Shown piece by piece: positions 54,019 to 62,822 of a stretch of DNA of 64,000 nt; position 1 is the stretch's first letter; every line of letters begins with the position of its first letter. Both the position numbers and the translations under genes were made by a program. Under the pieces are notes generated by a model. That model saw nothing but the letters and a program-made list of their open reading frames with translations, was not told where the DNA came from and ran no database searches. This DNA comes from Marinobacterium lutimaris (lineage in GTDB: Bacteria; Pseudomonadota; Gammaproteobacteria; Pseudomonadales; Balneatricaceae). The stretch covers positions 1 to 64,000 of the forward strand of contig NZ_FNVQ01000010.1 in assembly GCF_900108065.1 (NCBI RefSeq). The letters run 5' to 3'.

Positions 54019-54847
54019 TGTGCGGTCCCGCTTCCCTGGACTGTTGAGCTTTATGTACCGAACTGTGCGCGATACTGTGCGGTTTACCACTTTTTCCGAT
54101 TAAACATTCCGCTTCCACCCTGAACACCTCCCGCAGCAGATCGGCGTTTATAACATCGGTTGGTGCCCCCTTAGCAATCAGGGCTCCTTCCTTCATAGCG
54201 AGCACGTTGTCGGAATACTGTGCTGCCTGATTCAGGTCGTGCAGCGACATAACCACTGTAAGTCCGGATTCCGTATTAAGGCGTTCCAGAAGCTCCAGTA
54301 CTTCTAACTGATGCCCCCAATCGAGGAAGGTTGTCGGCTCGTCCAGCAATAGAATTTCCGCCTTTTGCGCAATCGCCATGGCGATCCAGACGCGCTGCTG
54401 CTGGCCGCCTGACAACGCCTCAATAGGTCGCTCGGCGTAGCTTTCCACCCCGGTTTCATTCATCGCCCAGCGCACAATTTTCTTGTCTTCCGCGCTGGCT
54501 CCTCGCATAAGCCCCTGGTACGGAAAGCGACCGTAGCCCACCAGATCTCTTACCCGGATACTTTCTGGTGCCTGCGGCTTCTGCGGCAGGAAGGCAAGCT
54601 TCAGCGCCAGCTCACGCCTGCTCATCGACGCTAAAGGATGGTTGTCGATACTGACACCACCACTGTAGGGTTTGAGCAGTCCTGCCAGGGATTTGAGCAG
54701 CGTGCTTTTGCCGCAACCGTTCGGACCAATCAGAGCCGTCACCTTGTGTCGCGGAATCTTTACCGAAAGCTCCGGGACGATCACCTGCCCGTCGTAGCCA
54801 AGCCTTACATTTTCAGCAGATAAACTCATCTCGTATTTATGCTCCAC
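53990..54847 (-). CDS. Iron-siderophore ABC transporter ATPase (FecE/FhuC type)
   Basis: A 285-residue ATPase: Walker A LIGPNGCGKSTLLKSLAGLL, Q-loop FLPQKPQAPESIRVRDLVGY with GRFPYQ, typical of the FepC/FhuC/FecE group, signature EALSGGQQQRVWIAMAIAQK and Walker B ILLLDEPTTFLDWGHQLEVL. It powers import through the two upstream permeases. The C-terminal 30 residues overlap the hydrolase gene. Confidence 0.92.
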   Translation of the reverse strand: MEHKYEMSLSAENVRLGYDGQVIVPELSVKIPRHKVTALIGPNGCGKSTLLKSLAGLLKPYSGGVSIDNHPLASMSRRELALKLAFLPQKPQAPESIRVRDLVGYGRFPYQGLMRGASAEDKKIVRWAMNETGVESYAERPIEALSGGQQQRVWIAMAIAQKAEILLLDEPTTFLDWGHQLEVLELLERLNTESGLTVVMSLHDLNQAAQYSDNVLAMKEGALIAKGAPTDVINADLLREVFRVEAECLIGKSGKPHSIAHSSVHKAQQSREAGPHNATPSEALF

Positions 54848-54850
54848 TCC

Positions 54851-55894
54851 TCAGGGCTGGCGCCGCAGCAGATATAGAAATGTAGGCACACCGATCAGCG
54901 CAGCCAAGACCCCAACCGGTAATTCATAGGGGGCTAACACCAGCCGCCCTGCCAGATCACCGGCCAGTACGATCACTGCTCCGGCAATAGCGGTGATCAG
55001 GTATTGCAGCGCCATGTGACCGGGTGCGAAGCCTTGTGCCAGATGAGGCACAACCAGTCCGATAAAGCCGATAGGTCCGGAAACCGCCACCGCACTGGCG
55101 GTCAATAGCGTGGCGGTAGCGATGGTCAGCAGGCGCCACAGGGAAAGGTTCAACCCGAGGCTAAGCGCCTGCTCATCGACCAGCCTCAACAGTCGCATGG
55201 GTCTGTAGATCAAGATGGCTGCCAACAGACCGAGTGCGCTCCAGGGTAGAAGCACATTAAGGTGCTCCCAACTCCTGCCGTTCAGACTCCCGGCAAGCCA
55301 GGCGGCAATCGTTTCGGTATGAGCCTGCCCCCACAGACCGAGAAGCCCTGTGACGAGGGCGTTCAGAATGGCCGCGCAGACCACTCCGGTAAGGATCAGC
55401 CTCAGGGGCGTCAATGCAGAAGCACCGCTTAAGCCATAAACCAGAACGGCGGACAGCAAACCGCCCAGCAAGGCCGCAGCGGGTAACGAGGCGAGCACGC
55501 TCTCGCCCTGCTCATAAACGGCTACACCGCTGGATAGCGTCCCAGCGCCGACAACAACCAGCACTGCACCAAGGCTTGCGCCTGCGGATATTCCCAACAA
55601 CCCAGAGTCCGCCAGCGGGTTGCGGGTCAGGCTTTGTAGCATGAAGCCGGCCAGCGCCAGCTGAGAACCGATGAGTGCCGCGGCTATCGCCCTGGGCAGT
55701 CGTAGCTCCCAGATCACCCTCACTACATGTTCCTGCCCCGAACCTGCGAGCAGTGTACGGATCACTTCCATTGGCGATAGCTCTGACGCTCCCAGAAACA
55801 GATTAAGCGCCAGCACTATGGGTAACAGGCAGACCAATGCGCCGAGCCATAACCATTGCTTGTGGGAGCTAAGCCCACTAACAGCCGCAATCAT
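54851..55894 (-). CDS. Iron-siderophore ABC permease (FecCD family, second)
   Basis: A 347-residue permease with about nine or ten membrane helices. Motifs are ELRLPRAIAAALIGSQLALA, GFMLQSLTRNPLADSGLLGI with the SAGASLGA signature, and SGPIGFIGLVVPHLAQGFAP with PHLAR-like ATPase contact. The start at ATG 55894 is chosen because it forms an ATGA overlap with the preceding permease. It forms a heterodimer with the gene upstream. Confidence 0.92.
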   Translation of the reverse strand: MIAAVSGLSSHKQWLWLGALVCLLPIVLALNLFLGASELSPMEVIRTLLAGSGQEHVVRVIWELRLPRAIAAALIGSQLALAGFMLQSLTRNPLADSGLLGISAGASLGAVLVVVGAGTLSSGVAVYEQGESVLASLPAAALLGGLLSAVLVYGLSGASALTPLRLILTGVVCAAILNALVTGLLGLWGQAHTETIAAWLAGSLNGRSWEHLNVLLPWSALGLLAAILIYRPMRLLRLVDEQALSLGLNLSLWRLLTIATATLLTASAVAVSGPIGFIGLVVPHLAQGFAPGHMALQYLITAIAGAVIVLAGDLAGRLVLAPYELPVGVLAALIGVPTFLYLLRRQP

Positions 55895-56874
55895 ACGATC
55901 ACCCGCGATGTACGCGACACAAGCCACAACAGCCAGGGGCCGCCGAGCAACGCAGTCACTACGCCCAGCGGGACCTCCTGTACACCGGGTGACAGGCGTG
56001 CCAGCAGATCTGCCAGGAGTAACAGTAGAGCACCGACCAGAGCATTGATCGGCAGCCAGCTTGCGCGCTGCTCATCGAACAGTCTACGCGATATATGAGG
56101 TACCACGAGGCCGACAAAGCCAACCGGCCCGGCAATCACTACCGCAGCAGTGATCATCACCGCAGTCAGCATCAGGAAGAACAGCTTCCAGCGATTCACT
56201 GACACCCCCAGGGTCTGCGCCACTGCATCATCAAGCAGAAGGACACGGAAGCGGGTCGACAACATAAAGGTGATCGCCATCGGCAGCAGGATCCATACCG
56301 CGAGCTGGTCCAGAAGATCCCAGCCACGGCCGGCCAAGCCTCCCGCCAGCCAGAAGAACAGTTCGCTGGCCTCGGAGCCTGAAAACAGCAGCATCGCCGC
56401 CATCAGCGATACACATACCGCGCTTATGGCGACACCGGCCAACACCAGTCGCAACGGCTGTATTTGCCCCTTCCAGGCCAGCGTGAAGGTAGCCAGGCCC
56501 GCCATCAGGCCGCCTCCGAATCCAACCAGAGGTAACCAGCGCGTATCGATCTGAACGATTGAAATAACGCCGACGATTGCACAAGCGGCTCCCGCAACCA
56601 CACCGGTGAGATCGGGCGATGCCAGAGGGTTGCGCGCAACGCCCTGCATGATGCCTCCGGCTGTGGCCAGCGCAGCCCCAACCAGAAGAGCCATGATCGA
56701 TCTTGGTAACCGCAGTTCAAACAGGACGATGCGGCTCAGCAGATCCCCTTCACCTAAAGCGGCAGACCACAGCTGGCCTGGGGTAAATAGCTGGTCACCG
56801 ACCATGAGGGAGATAAAGAGTGCAGAGGCCAGAACAACAATTACGGCTGCCGTAGCTATCGCTGTTTTAATCAA
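55891..56874 (-). CDS. Iron-siderophore ABC permease (FecCD family, first)
   Basis: A 327-residue permease: FELRLPRSIMALLVGAALAT, GGIMQGVARNPLASPDLTGV with the following AGAACA, and GPVGFVGLVVPHISRRLFDE before WLPINALVGALLLLLADLLA. It is the heterodimer partner of the downstream permease, with about nine helices. Its ends overlap both neighbours by four bases, so the operon is tightly coupled. Confidence 0.92.
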   Translation of the reverse strand: MIKTAIATAAVIVVLASALFISLMVGDQLFTPGQLWSAALGEGDLLSRIVLFELRLPRSIMALLVGAALATAGGIMQGVARNPLASPDLTGVVAGAACAIVGVISIVQIDTRWLPLVGFGGGLMAGLATFTLAWKGQIQPLRLVLAGVAISAVCVSLMAAMLLFSGSEASELFFWLAGGLAGRGWDLLDQLAVWILLPMAITFMLSTRFRVLLLDDAVAQTLGVSVNRWKLFFLMLTAVMITAAVVIAGPVGFVGLVVPHISRRLFDEQRASWLPINALVGALLLLLADLLARLSPGVQEVPLGVVTALLGGPWLLWLVSRTSRVIV

Positions 56875-57821
56875 TGCTGGGCCCCGTCATAGCGGTGGCT
56901 ACGCAGCGATGCGGGCATATCCGGCATAGGAAAAAGTTCAGGGTAAAGCAGGTGCGCCATCTCCTTGGCAACCAGAACGCGAGCCTCAGGCCCAGCAGCT
57001 TCTTTCCAGTGCTGGCCAACCTCGTAAACCCTGCCGTTCTTTACGGCACTCAGGTAAGGCCAAATCGGGTTGCGGGTAAACGCACGTTCGTTGTTGGAGT
57101 CAAACAAGAAAATAACGTCCGGGTCCCGCTCAAGGAGTGTTTCAAGTCGGATGCGGTAACCCAATGGCAGGCCTTCCTCCTGTGCATCCAGTGAACCGCC
57201 TACATTGGTCACATTCAACTTGTAGAGAAGTTCAGCGGTCAGGAAGTGATCGTAATAGATAAACGGAGCTTCGGCACCGGTCACCAGCAGCGCAGCGGAT
57301 ACGCCGCCCGGTGCGCGGCTTTGCATCTGGTCAAGCAAGGCGGTGAATTCAGCGTTTAACGCATTGGTCTGTTGAGTTTTGCCCAGTGCCTTTCCTGCCA
57401 GTGAGACTGCACGAAAGCTGTCATCGAGTGTGATGAGGTTCAGTGCCAGGTAGGGTGCCATATCCGCGAACCGGTCCGCGTCTTTTTCGGTGTAGCGCCT
57501 GATGGCGAGGATCAGGTCGGGATCGACTTCAGACAGAAGCTCCAGGTTAACCTGTGCCCTGGTACCGATCACGGGCACATCCTTGAGCGCCTCGCCAAGG
57601 TAGTCGGGATGACTGAACGGGCCAAAGCGGGTTACAGCTACTGGCGTCATACCAACAGAATGCAAAAGATCCGCACCGAAGGTGGATATGGCTGCCACGC
57701 GCTTGGCTGGCGTAACCAGTGACAGATCCACTCCCCTGTCGTCAGTCAGGGTTAACGCTTGCCCCTGTATGGAGAACAGCAAGCCAAAAACCATCAAGGC
57801 TGTTGATGCAAATCGAAACAT
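56871..57821 (-). CDS. Iron-siderophore periplasmic binding protein
   Basis: A 316-residue class III binding protein. A signal peptide (MVFGLLFSIQGQA) is followed by LTLTDDRGVDLSLVTPAKRV, AISTFGADLLHSVGMTPVAV, ELLSEVDPDLILAIRRYTEK and, near the end, NPIWPYLSAVKNGRVYEVGQ. This is the FecB/BtuF-type layout. It delivers the ferric siderophore to the permease pair. First gene of the operon, its promoter carries an ATTGGCGCCAAT palindrome. Confidence 0.9.
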   Translation of the reverse strand: MFRFASTALMVFGLLFSIQGQALTLTDDRGVDLSLVTPAKRVAAISTFGADLLHSVGMTPVAVTRFGPFSHPDYLGEALKDVPVIGTRAQVNLELLSEVDPDLILAIRRYTEKDADRFADMAPYLALNLITLDDSFRAVSLAGKALGKTQQTNALNAEFTALLDQMQSRAPGGVSAALLVTGAEAPFIYYDHFLTAELLYKLNVTNVGGSLDAQEEGLPLGYRIRLETLLERDPDVIFLFDSNNERAFTRNPIWPYLSAVKNGRVYEVGQHWKEAAGPEARVLVAKEMAHLLYPELFPMPDMPASLRSHRYDGAQH

Positions 57822-57863
57822 AATTCAATCTCATTTAATACCAGCTTGGCGCATTATGTCATA

Positions 57864-57875
57864 ATTGGCGCCAAT
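57864..57875. promoter_or_regulatory. ATTGGCGCCAAT palindrome at the divergent iron promoter
   Basis: A perfect 12-bp palindrome between the binding-protein gene (start 57821) and the GntR gene (start 57955). A second GCGCCAA half lies 19 nt away on the binding-protein side. The identical 12-mer recurs at 58677-58688 before the receptor gene. Confidence 0.65.
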
Positions 57876-57954
57876 ACCGACAGGTATTTTCCTTACAACG
57901 AGCCGGTGTAAAATGCAGCGCGTTACAGCAGGGACGAATTTTCTAAGGAAACCG

Positions 57955-58614
57955 ATGACAAACGTCAAGAAAACGCTGACTGACCAGGCCACCCAGGATC
58001 TGGTCGCCCGCCTTAAGCAAAAGATCACCAACGGCGAGTATCGACCGGGCGAATGGCTTAAGCAGATCGACATCGAGCAGACGTTCCAGGTTAATCGATT
58101 TACCGTCCGGTCTGCTTTCAGCGAACTTCAAAGCAGCGGCTTCCTCCACCACGAGCCCTACAAGGGCTACCGTGTTATCGAACACTCTTTGCAGGAGCGG
58201 ATCGAGCTGACAGCAGCGCGTGAAGTGGTTGAATGCGCGGCCGCCGCAAACGTGCTCGCCAATATCGATGCCGCCGGTATAGAGCGGCTTGAGTCCCTGG
58301 CCGAAGCTTTTCTGCAAGCTGTTGATGACGACCTATTTGAAGAGATGTTCCGGATTAATGCAGAGTTCCACCGCTGCTTCAATGCCTACTATCGCAACCA
58401 GCATCTCTCCCAGATGATCTCTGACCTTAGAGAACGCGGTGTTGGCAGCGCCAATCGTGGCTGGTCGAAAAAAACCATCCAGCGCGACAGCGCACTTGAT
58501 CACATCAACATGGTGCAGGCACTTAAAGAGAAAAACCTCGTGCGCCTTCAGGCCGTTATCCATACCCATCTTAACCGCTGGCGCCAGGCCTATCCCGAGC
58601 TCATGCGCAGCTGA
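57955..58614 (+). CDS. GntR-family regulator (FCD/FadR subfamily)
   Basis: A 219-residue regulator from MTNVKKTLTD, with AAGGAA before the ATG. The N-terminal winged helix has ITNGEYRPGEWLKQIDIEQT and VNRFTVRSAFSELQSSGFLH. The C-terminal all-helical FCD domain has LTAAREVVECAAAANVLANI and metal-type FRINAEFHRCFNAYYRNQHL and DHINMVQALKEKNLVRLQAV (Asp/His set). It lies between, and probably controls, the divergent uptake operon and the receptor gene through the shared palindromes. GntR control of iron uptake is unusual; the effector is unknown. Confidence 0.9.
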   Translation: MTNVKKTLTDQATQDLVARLKQKITNGEYRPGEWLKQIDIEQTFQVNRFTVRSAFSELQSSGFLHHEPYKGYRVIEHSLQERIELTAAREVVECAAAANVLANIDAAGIERLESLAEAFLQAVDDDLFEEMFRINAEFHRCFNAYYRNQHLSQMISDLRERGVGSANRGWSKKTIQRDSALDHINMVQALKEKNLVRLQAVIHTHLNRWRQAYPELMRS

Positions 58615-58650
58615 GAGCACGCCTTAACCCACGCACTTATGATAAAACGA

Positions 58651-58688
58651 GTGCGAATCATTATCATTATATTGTATTGGCGCCAATT
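58651..58688 (+). promoter_or_regulatory. Fur-box-like sequence and GntR palindrome of the receptor promoter
   Basis: GCGAATCATTATCATTATAT (from 58654) resembles a Fur box (GATAATGATWATCATTATC). It is followed at once by the palindrome ATTGGCGCCAAT (58677-58688), identical to the one at 57864. Both are upstream of the TonB-dependent receptor. Confidence 0.6.
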
Positions 58689-58721
58689 TAGTCCTACTAT
58701 CGCTTCCGTATTGTGTTGAGC

Positions 58722-58780
58722 ACTCGGAATTCGCAGACCCATAGCCTCCCCTTTTGACGGGGTCTGCCACTTTCGAGTGT
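58722..58780 (+). promoter_or_regulatory. Two-tier hairpin in the leader of the receptor mRNA
   Basis: An outer stem CACTCG/CGAGTG (58722-58727 with 58775-58780) encloses an inner stem GCAGACCC/GGGTCTGC (58734-58741 with 58761-58768). The structure ends 38 nt before the receptor start. The lack of a full T run argues against a simple terminator. Confidence 0.5.
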
Positions 58781-58818
58781 TTCGCAGCTTCTGAATCTAC
58801 TACGAGGACAGCAGTAAG

Positions 58819-60897
58819 ATGAGCGCCGCACTCCGACAGACAGCCCCGCGTTTCAAAAGAAAAGCCCTATTTTATGGATGCCTGGCAGCTATGATGACGT
58901 CAGCTGTCCAGGCCGAAACCTCGATGGACGCGATCGTCGTATCCGGTGACTGGCTCGGAAGCGGCAGCGAGGAAGAGGTAAAGACCTACCCCGGTGCACG
59001 GGATGTCGTTACCCAGGAAGAGCTGCATGAACGCGGCGCTCTCAACCTGGAAGATGCATTGCGCAGCACTCCAGGGCTTCAGGTTCTCGATGAGACCGGC
59101 ACCGGCATATTGCCCAACATCGGGGTACGCGGCATGAACCCCTTGCGCAGCGAAAGGGTACAGTTCCTTGTCGACGGCTACCCTATCGCAATCGGGCCTT
59201 ACACCAACGTGGGCGTATCTCTCTTTCCGGTCACCCTGCCTAGCGTGGAGAGCATCGACATAGTGCGTGGTGGTGCAGCCGTACATTACGGACCGAATAA
59301 CCTGGGCGGCGTAATAAACCTTCATACCCGACCTATTCCACGAGAGCTCGAACAGACAGTACGAGAGCAGATCACCATCGCCGAAGAAACCGGCCATGTG
59401 CTGAACGACTTTTACTACCGCATAGGCGGCGCCGTTAACGAAGACCTCGCCCTTCAATTCCAGATCAACACCCAGAACGGCGACGGCGCTCGAGATCACT
59501 CGGATACTGATGTATCGAATTTCATTCTGGATGCCCAGTACACGCCGAATGATCAAAACGAGATTACCGCGCAGCTGCAATACTACGATGTGGATGCAGA
59601 ACTGCCGGGTGCACTGAGTGCCCAGGCATACAAGGACGATAGCACCCAGTCTCAACGCCCCTACGACGCCTATGACGCTGACATGCTTCGCGGCACATTG
59701 ACCTGGACCTACACCCCGAATAACGATGTTGAATTCCAGTGGCGTAACTTTGCTCACGACGCAGACCGCACCTTCTTTTTCGGTCAGCGCCTAGGCACCG
59801 GTGATCACTGGGCCGACCCATCCCTGGAGTCGACCCATGTCGCGGACTCACCCCGCTTGTTCACTGTGTACGGTACCGAGCCACGCCTGACGCTATGGAA
59901 CGGCAATCACAAAATGATCTTCGGCGCGCGCTACATCCGCGAAGAGGTTGATTTCGACGTTAACCGCCTGGAACTGGCCACCGGCGCATACAGCAACGTA
60001 CGCGACTGGAATTTTGAGACCGATGCCTGGGCCCTCTATGCCAGCGATACAATTTTCATGATGGATGACCGTTTCGAGCTGACCCCGGGCATTCGTTATG
60101 AAACGGTTCGTACCGACTACTCCGATGGTATTTCCGGGTTTGAGGATGACAATAACGTCGACGAGGTACTCCCGGGCCTGACGCTGGGTTTCCACGCCAC
60201 CGATAATGTTTTCCTGTTTGCGAACACCCAGCGCTCATTGGTACCGGTTCAGACTGCGCAGGTCACCAAACCTGGTGAGGTGGGTAATGAAACCGCCTGG
60301 AACTATGAAATCGGCGCCAGACTGCAAGCAACCCACAACCTGGATATTGGCGCTACGCTCTTCCGCATTGAACACGAAGATCTGATCCAGTACGACAGAC
60401 CCAGCGACAGCTATCAGAACCTGGGCGAAGCTCGCTCTCAGGGCCTGGAGCTTACTGGCTCCTGGCAGGCAAGTGAGCGCCTGACACTGGAAGCCAACTA
60501 CACCTACCTTGATACCGAGCAGCTATCCGGTGACTACAAAGGCAACGAGCTGGCGAACGCATCACGCCACCACTTGGGGGCGAGTGCGCATTACCAGTAC
60601 GGTCTATGGCAGGCGAGCCTAAGTGGTACCCACGTCAGCGAAAGCTATACCGATGCCGCCAACACCAAGGACGAAACGGCAGATGGCAGCGCAGGCAGAC
60701 TCCCAGCTTACACACTCGTAAACGCGCGTGTTGCACGTGACCTGGAGCTTGGTGGCGACAAACAGTTGCAGCTCGCACTGTCCGCCAACAACATGCTTGA
60801 TGAGGAGTACTATTTCCGTGGCGCAGATGTGAGCCCAATCGGCCGCATTCCAGGTCAGGGACGCTCGTTTATCCTTTCTGCACAAGTCGACTTTTAA
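58819..60897 (+). CDS. TonB-dependent ferric siderophore receptor (FecA-like)
   Basis: A 692-residue outer-membrane receptor. The signal peptide ends near SAVQAETS. Next come a TonB box-like MDAIVVSG, a plug domain with LEDALRSTPGLQVLDETGTG, GVRGMNPLRSERVQFLVDGY and SIDIVRGGAAVHYGPNNLGG, and a 22-strand barrel ending in the canonical aromatic ...SAQVDF. The plug sequence resembles FecA (RGMNPLRS, DGYPIAIGPYTN), but the N-terminal signalling domain of FecA is absent, in line with control by Fur/GntR and not a sigma factor. It works with the FecBCD-type ABC operon on the other side of the GntR gene. Confidence 0.93.
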   Translation: MSAALRQTAPRFKRKALFYGCLAAMMTSAVQAETSMDAIVVSGDWLGSGSEEEVKTYPGARDVVTQEELHERGALNLEDALRSTPGLQVLDETGTGILPNIGVRGMNPLRSERVQFLVDGYPIAIGPYTNVGVSLFPVTLPSVESIDIVRGGAAVHYGPNNLGGVINLHTRPIPRELEQTVREQITIAEETGHVLNDFYYRIGGAVNEDLALQFQINTQNGDGARDHSDTDVSNFILDAQYTPNDQNEITAQLQYYDVDAELPGALSAQAYKDDSTQSQRPYDAYDADMLRGTLTWTYTPNNDVEFQWRNFAHDADRTFFFGQRLGTGDHWADPSLESTHVADSPRLFTVYGTEPRLTLWNGNHKMIFGARYIREEVDFDVNRLELATGAYSNVRDWNFETDAWALYASDTIFMMDDRFELTPGIRYETVRTDYSDGISGFEDDNNVDEVLPGLTLGFHATDNVFLFANTQRSLVPVQTAQVTKPGEVGNETAWNYEIGARLQATHNLDIGATLFRIEHEDLIQYDRPSDSYQNLGEARSQGLELTGSWQASERLTLEANYTYLDTEQLSGDYKGNELANASRHHLGASAHYQYGLWQASLSGTHVSESYTDAANTKDETADGSAGRLPAYTLVNARVARDLELGGDKQLQLALSANNMLDEEYYFRGADVSPIGRIPGQGRSFILSAQVDF

Positions 60898-60905
60898 TCC
60901 AAGCT

Positions 60906-60933
60906 CCCTGGCCTAGTACTGGCTGGGCCAGGG
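60906..60933 (+). terminator. Hairpin after the receptor gene
   Basis: CCCTGGCC and GGCCAGGG form an 8-bp GC-rich stem 8 nt after the stop. Only a scattered T-rich stretch follows, so termination strength is uncertain. Confidence 0.6.
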
Positions 60934-61134
60934 GATAGATTCGGATTTATCTTACTCAGCCATGTCGGCACTCGGACCTTGGCAAAGCGGTCCCTGTCCG
61001 GCAGGTGGTTTGGTTATTGATTTGTGCCATTAGCCCGCCTGAGCCACGGCGCGCCGAATGACGACTTTGGGTCGCCTGTTGCCCTGTTCCCTACACTTCA
61101 TACCCCCTACCTAACGAGGTTCAGGAGGTATGCC

Positions 61135-61749
61135 ATGAACACGTTAACCAGAAAATCCGCCTGGAACAAAGGCAAACTGGTTGGTCAGAAACGTCCTCTT
61201 CAGCTCCATGAAATCTGGGCGATTCGGATTCGACTGCAACTGGCAGGGAATCTGCGGGAGCTCGCACTGTTCAATCTTGCGATCGACAGTAAGCTCAGGG
61301 CTTGTGATCTCGTCCGGCTGCGAGTCGTCGACATTGCACACGGGAGCGCAATTCAGACGCGCGCTATAGTGCTTCAGCAGAAGACAGGTACCCCAGTTCA
61401 GTTTGAGTTGACTACACAAACACGCGATGCGGTTTCAGCCTGGCTTGAGCAGTCAAAAGCTCAATTAAACGATTTCTTGTTTCTCAGCCGAAACCACGGG
61501 TCTGAACATATATCCACTCGACAGTACGCTCGTATCGTAAAGAGATGGATCACCAGCATCGGCCTAGACCCGTCAGCGTATGGCACTCATTCGCTCAGGC
61601 GCACCAAGGCAGCTCTGATCTACAAACGCACCAGAAACTTGAGGGCCGTCCAACTCCTTCTGGGACATACCAAGCTCGAAAGCACCGTGCGGTATCTCGG
61701 CATAGAAGTAGATGACGCGCTGGAACTCGCGGAGCAAACTGAAGCATAG
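61135..61749 (+). CDS. Small tyrosine recombinase/integrase
   Basis: A 204-residue tyrosine recombinase, shorter than usual because the N-terminal core-binding domain is almost missing. Catalytic residues are Arg in DSKLRACDLVRLRVVDI, Lys in LQQKTGTPVQF, His/Arg in YGTHSLRRTKAALIYK, His in LLLGHTKLESTVRYLGI and the nucleophile Tyr in VRYLG. The start MNTLTRKSAW has AGGAGG upstream. This compact type is widespread on plasmids and islands of Proteobacteria. It lies at the right edge of the enclosed segment, 40 nt before element C and the inverted duplication. Confidence 0.88.
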   Translation: MNTLTRKSAWNKGKLVGQKRPLQLHEIWAIRIRLQLAGNLRELALFNLAIDSKLRACDLVRLRVVDIAHGSAIQTRAIVLQQKTGTPVQFELTTQTRDAVSAWLEQSKAQLNDFLFLSRNHGSEHISTRQYARIVKRWITSIGLDPSAYGTHSLRRTKAALIYKRTRNLRAVQLLLGHTKLESTVRYLGIEVDDALELAEQTEA

Positions 61750-61788
61750 AAAGGATTCTGGTACGACCAGGGAGGTAGTACCAAGGGT

Positions 61789-61834
61789 CTTTGCGGACGT
61801 TCGACTAGCAGGTCTCCATACCATCTATCGGCAC
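61789..61834 (+). repeat. 46-bp dispersed element, copy C
   Basis: CTTTGCGGACGTTCGACT and, 38 nt from its first base, ATCGGCAC. The final ATCGGCAC is also where homology to the left arm of the inverted duplication starts. Confidence 0.5.
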
Positions 61835-61923
61835 AAAGCGGTCGTTCGAAATACCAATGGGTGATCGATTCTAGAGCCTTTGGACATCTGGAAAACTATG
61901 GGCGATACAGAGATCCATAACGC

Positions 61924-62790
61924 CTATGAGTCCGCGACCTGAATCTGCACAGAAAAATCAAGCACGCTGCTCGCACTGCCACCGACAAAAACACCGCTGA
62001 CCGGCAGCGTATCCTGTGCATCTGCCGCCGCTGCGATGGTCACATGCGTATCGGCAAGCATATATCCGTGAGTTGGGTCCCATCCGCGCCAACCCGCGCC
62101 CCGCAGATACACCTCTGGCCAGGCATGCAGATCCCGGCGGTCGCGCTGCAGATCGCCTTTCTGGTAGCCGCTGGCAAAGCGCGCTGCCAAACCCTCGGCC
62201 CGGCAGCAATCGACAAACAGGACGGCGAGATCGCGACAGGCGCCACGTCGGGTGCGCAAGGTGAATGCAGGCGCCTGTGGCGCGCCGGAGTGACGATGGA
62301 TCTGGATAAATTCGTCGTGCAGGTAACGATTGAGACGGTCCAGGAATCGCAAGGTATCGCGGTTCACGCCCAGGCTGAGTTCCGCCGCGAAAACGGTCAC
62401 CGCATCGTCCGCCCATCCGCGTTCCAGATAGGCCCTGGCGCAGATCGCATCCTGATTGTGACTTATCGGTAACCGCATCGTTTCTGGCGCCAACAGGAAA
62501 TCGAAAGCGTTCTTCCGCAGTGTCTGGACCTGCATGCTGACCTCGATTTCGAAATATTGGGTTTCGCCGTCAAACCATACCTGGGTGACATGATTGCCCT
62601 CCAGATCGAGATGTTCATTCTGCCCTTGAGGTGCAGGACTGATGTTAAGCTGATGAGCGACGACCCGCTGCGAGCCGTCGCAGCGTGGGAAAAAGCGCAA
62701 TTTCTGTGGGCTCAGCCGTACGGGTTGAGAGTAGGTGTAGTGGGTACGATGTTGGATGTTAAATAGCAAGCTGGCGATCCTCGTCGGCAC
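61924..62790 (-). CDS. Transglutaminase-like protein (right copy B)
   Basis: A 288-residue paralogue of the protein at 32073-32918, differing at few positions: FNIQHRTHYTYSQPVRLSPQ, RRGACRDLAVLFVDCCRAEG and DLHAWPEVYLRGAGWRGWDP with the catalytic Cys, His and Asp. Here an in-frame GTG gives a start eight codons further up (MPTRIASL). The 3' portion (VTIAAAADAQDTLPVSGVFV) has the most changes. It follows copy A by 32 nt. Confidence 0.87.
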   Translation of the reverse strand: MPTRIASLLFNIQHRTHYTYSQPVRLSPQKLRFFPRCDGSQRVVAHQLNISPAPQGQNEHLDLEGNHVTQVWFDGETQYFEIEVSMQVQTLRKNAFDFLLAPETMRLPISHNQDAICARAYLERGWADDAVTVFAAELSLGVNRDTLRFLDRLNRYLHDEFIQIHRHSGAPQAPAFTLRTRRGACRDLAVLFVDCCRAEGLAARFASGYQKGDLQRDRRDLHAWPEVYLRGAGWRGWDPTHGYMLADTHVTIAAAADAQDTLPVSGVFVGGSASSVLDFSVQIQVADS

Positions 62791-62822
62791 ATGATTGAAG
62801 GTTTCCAGCTTCCTGCTCAGCG

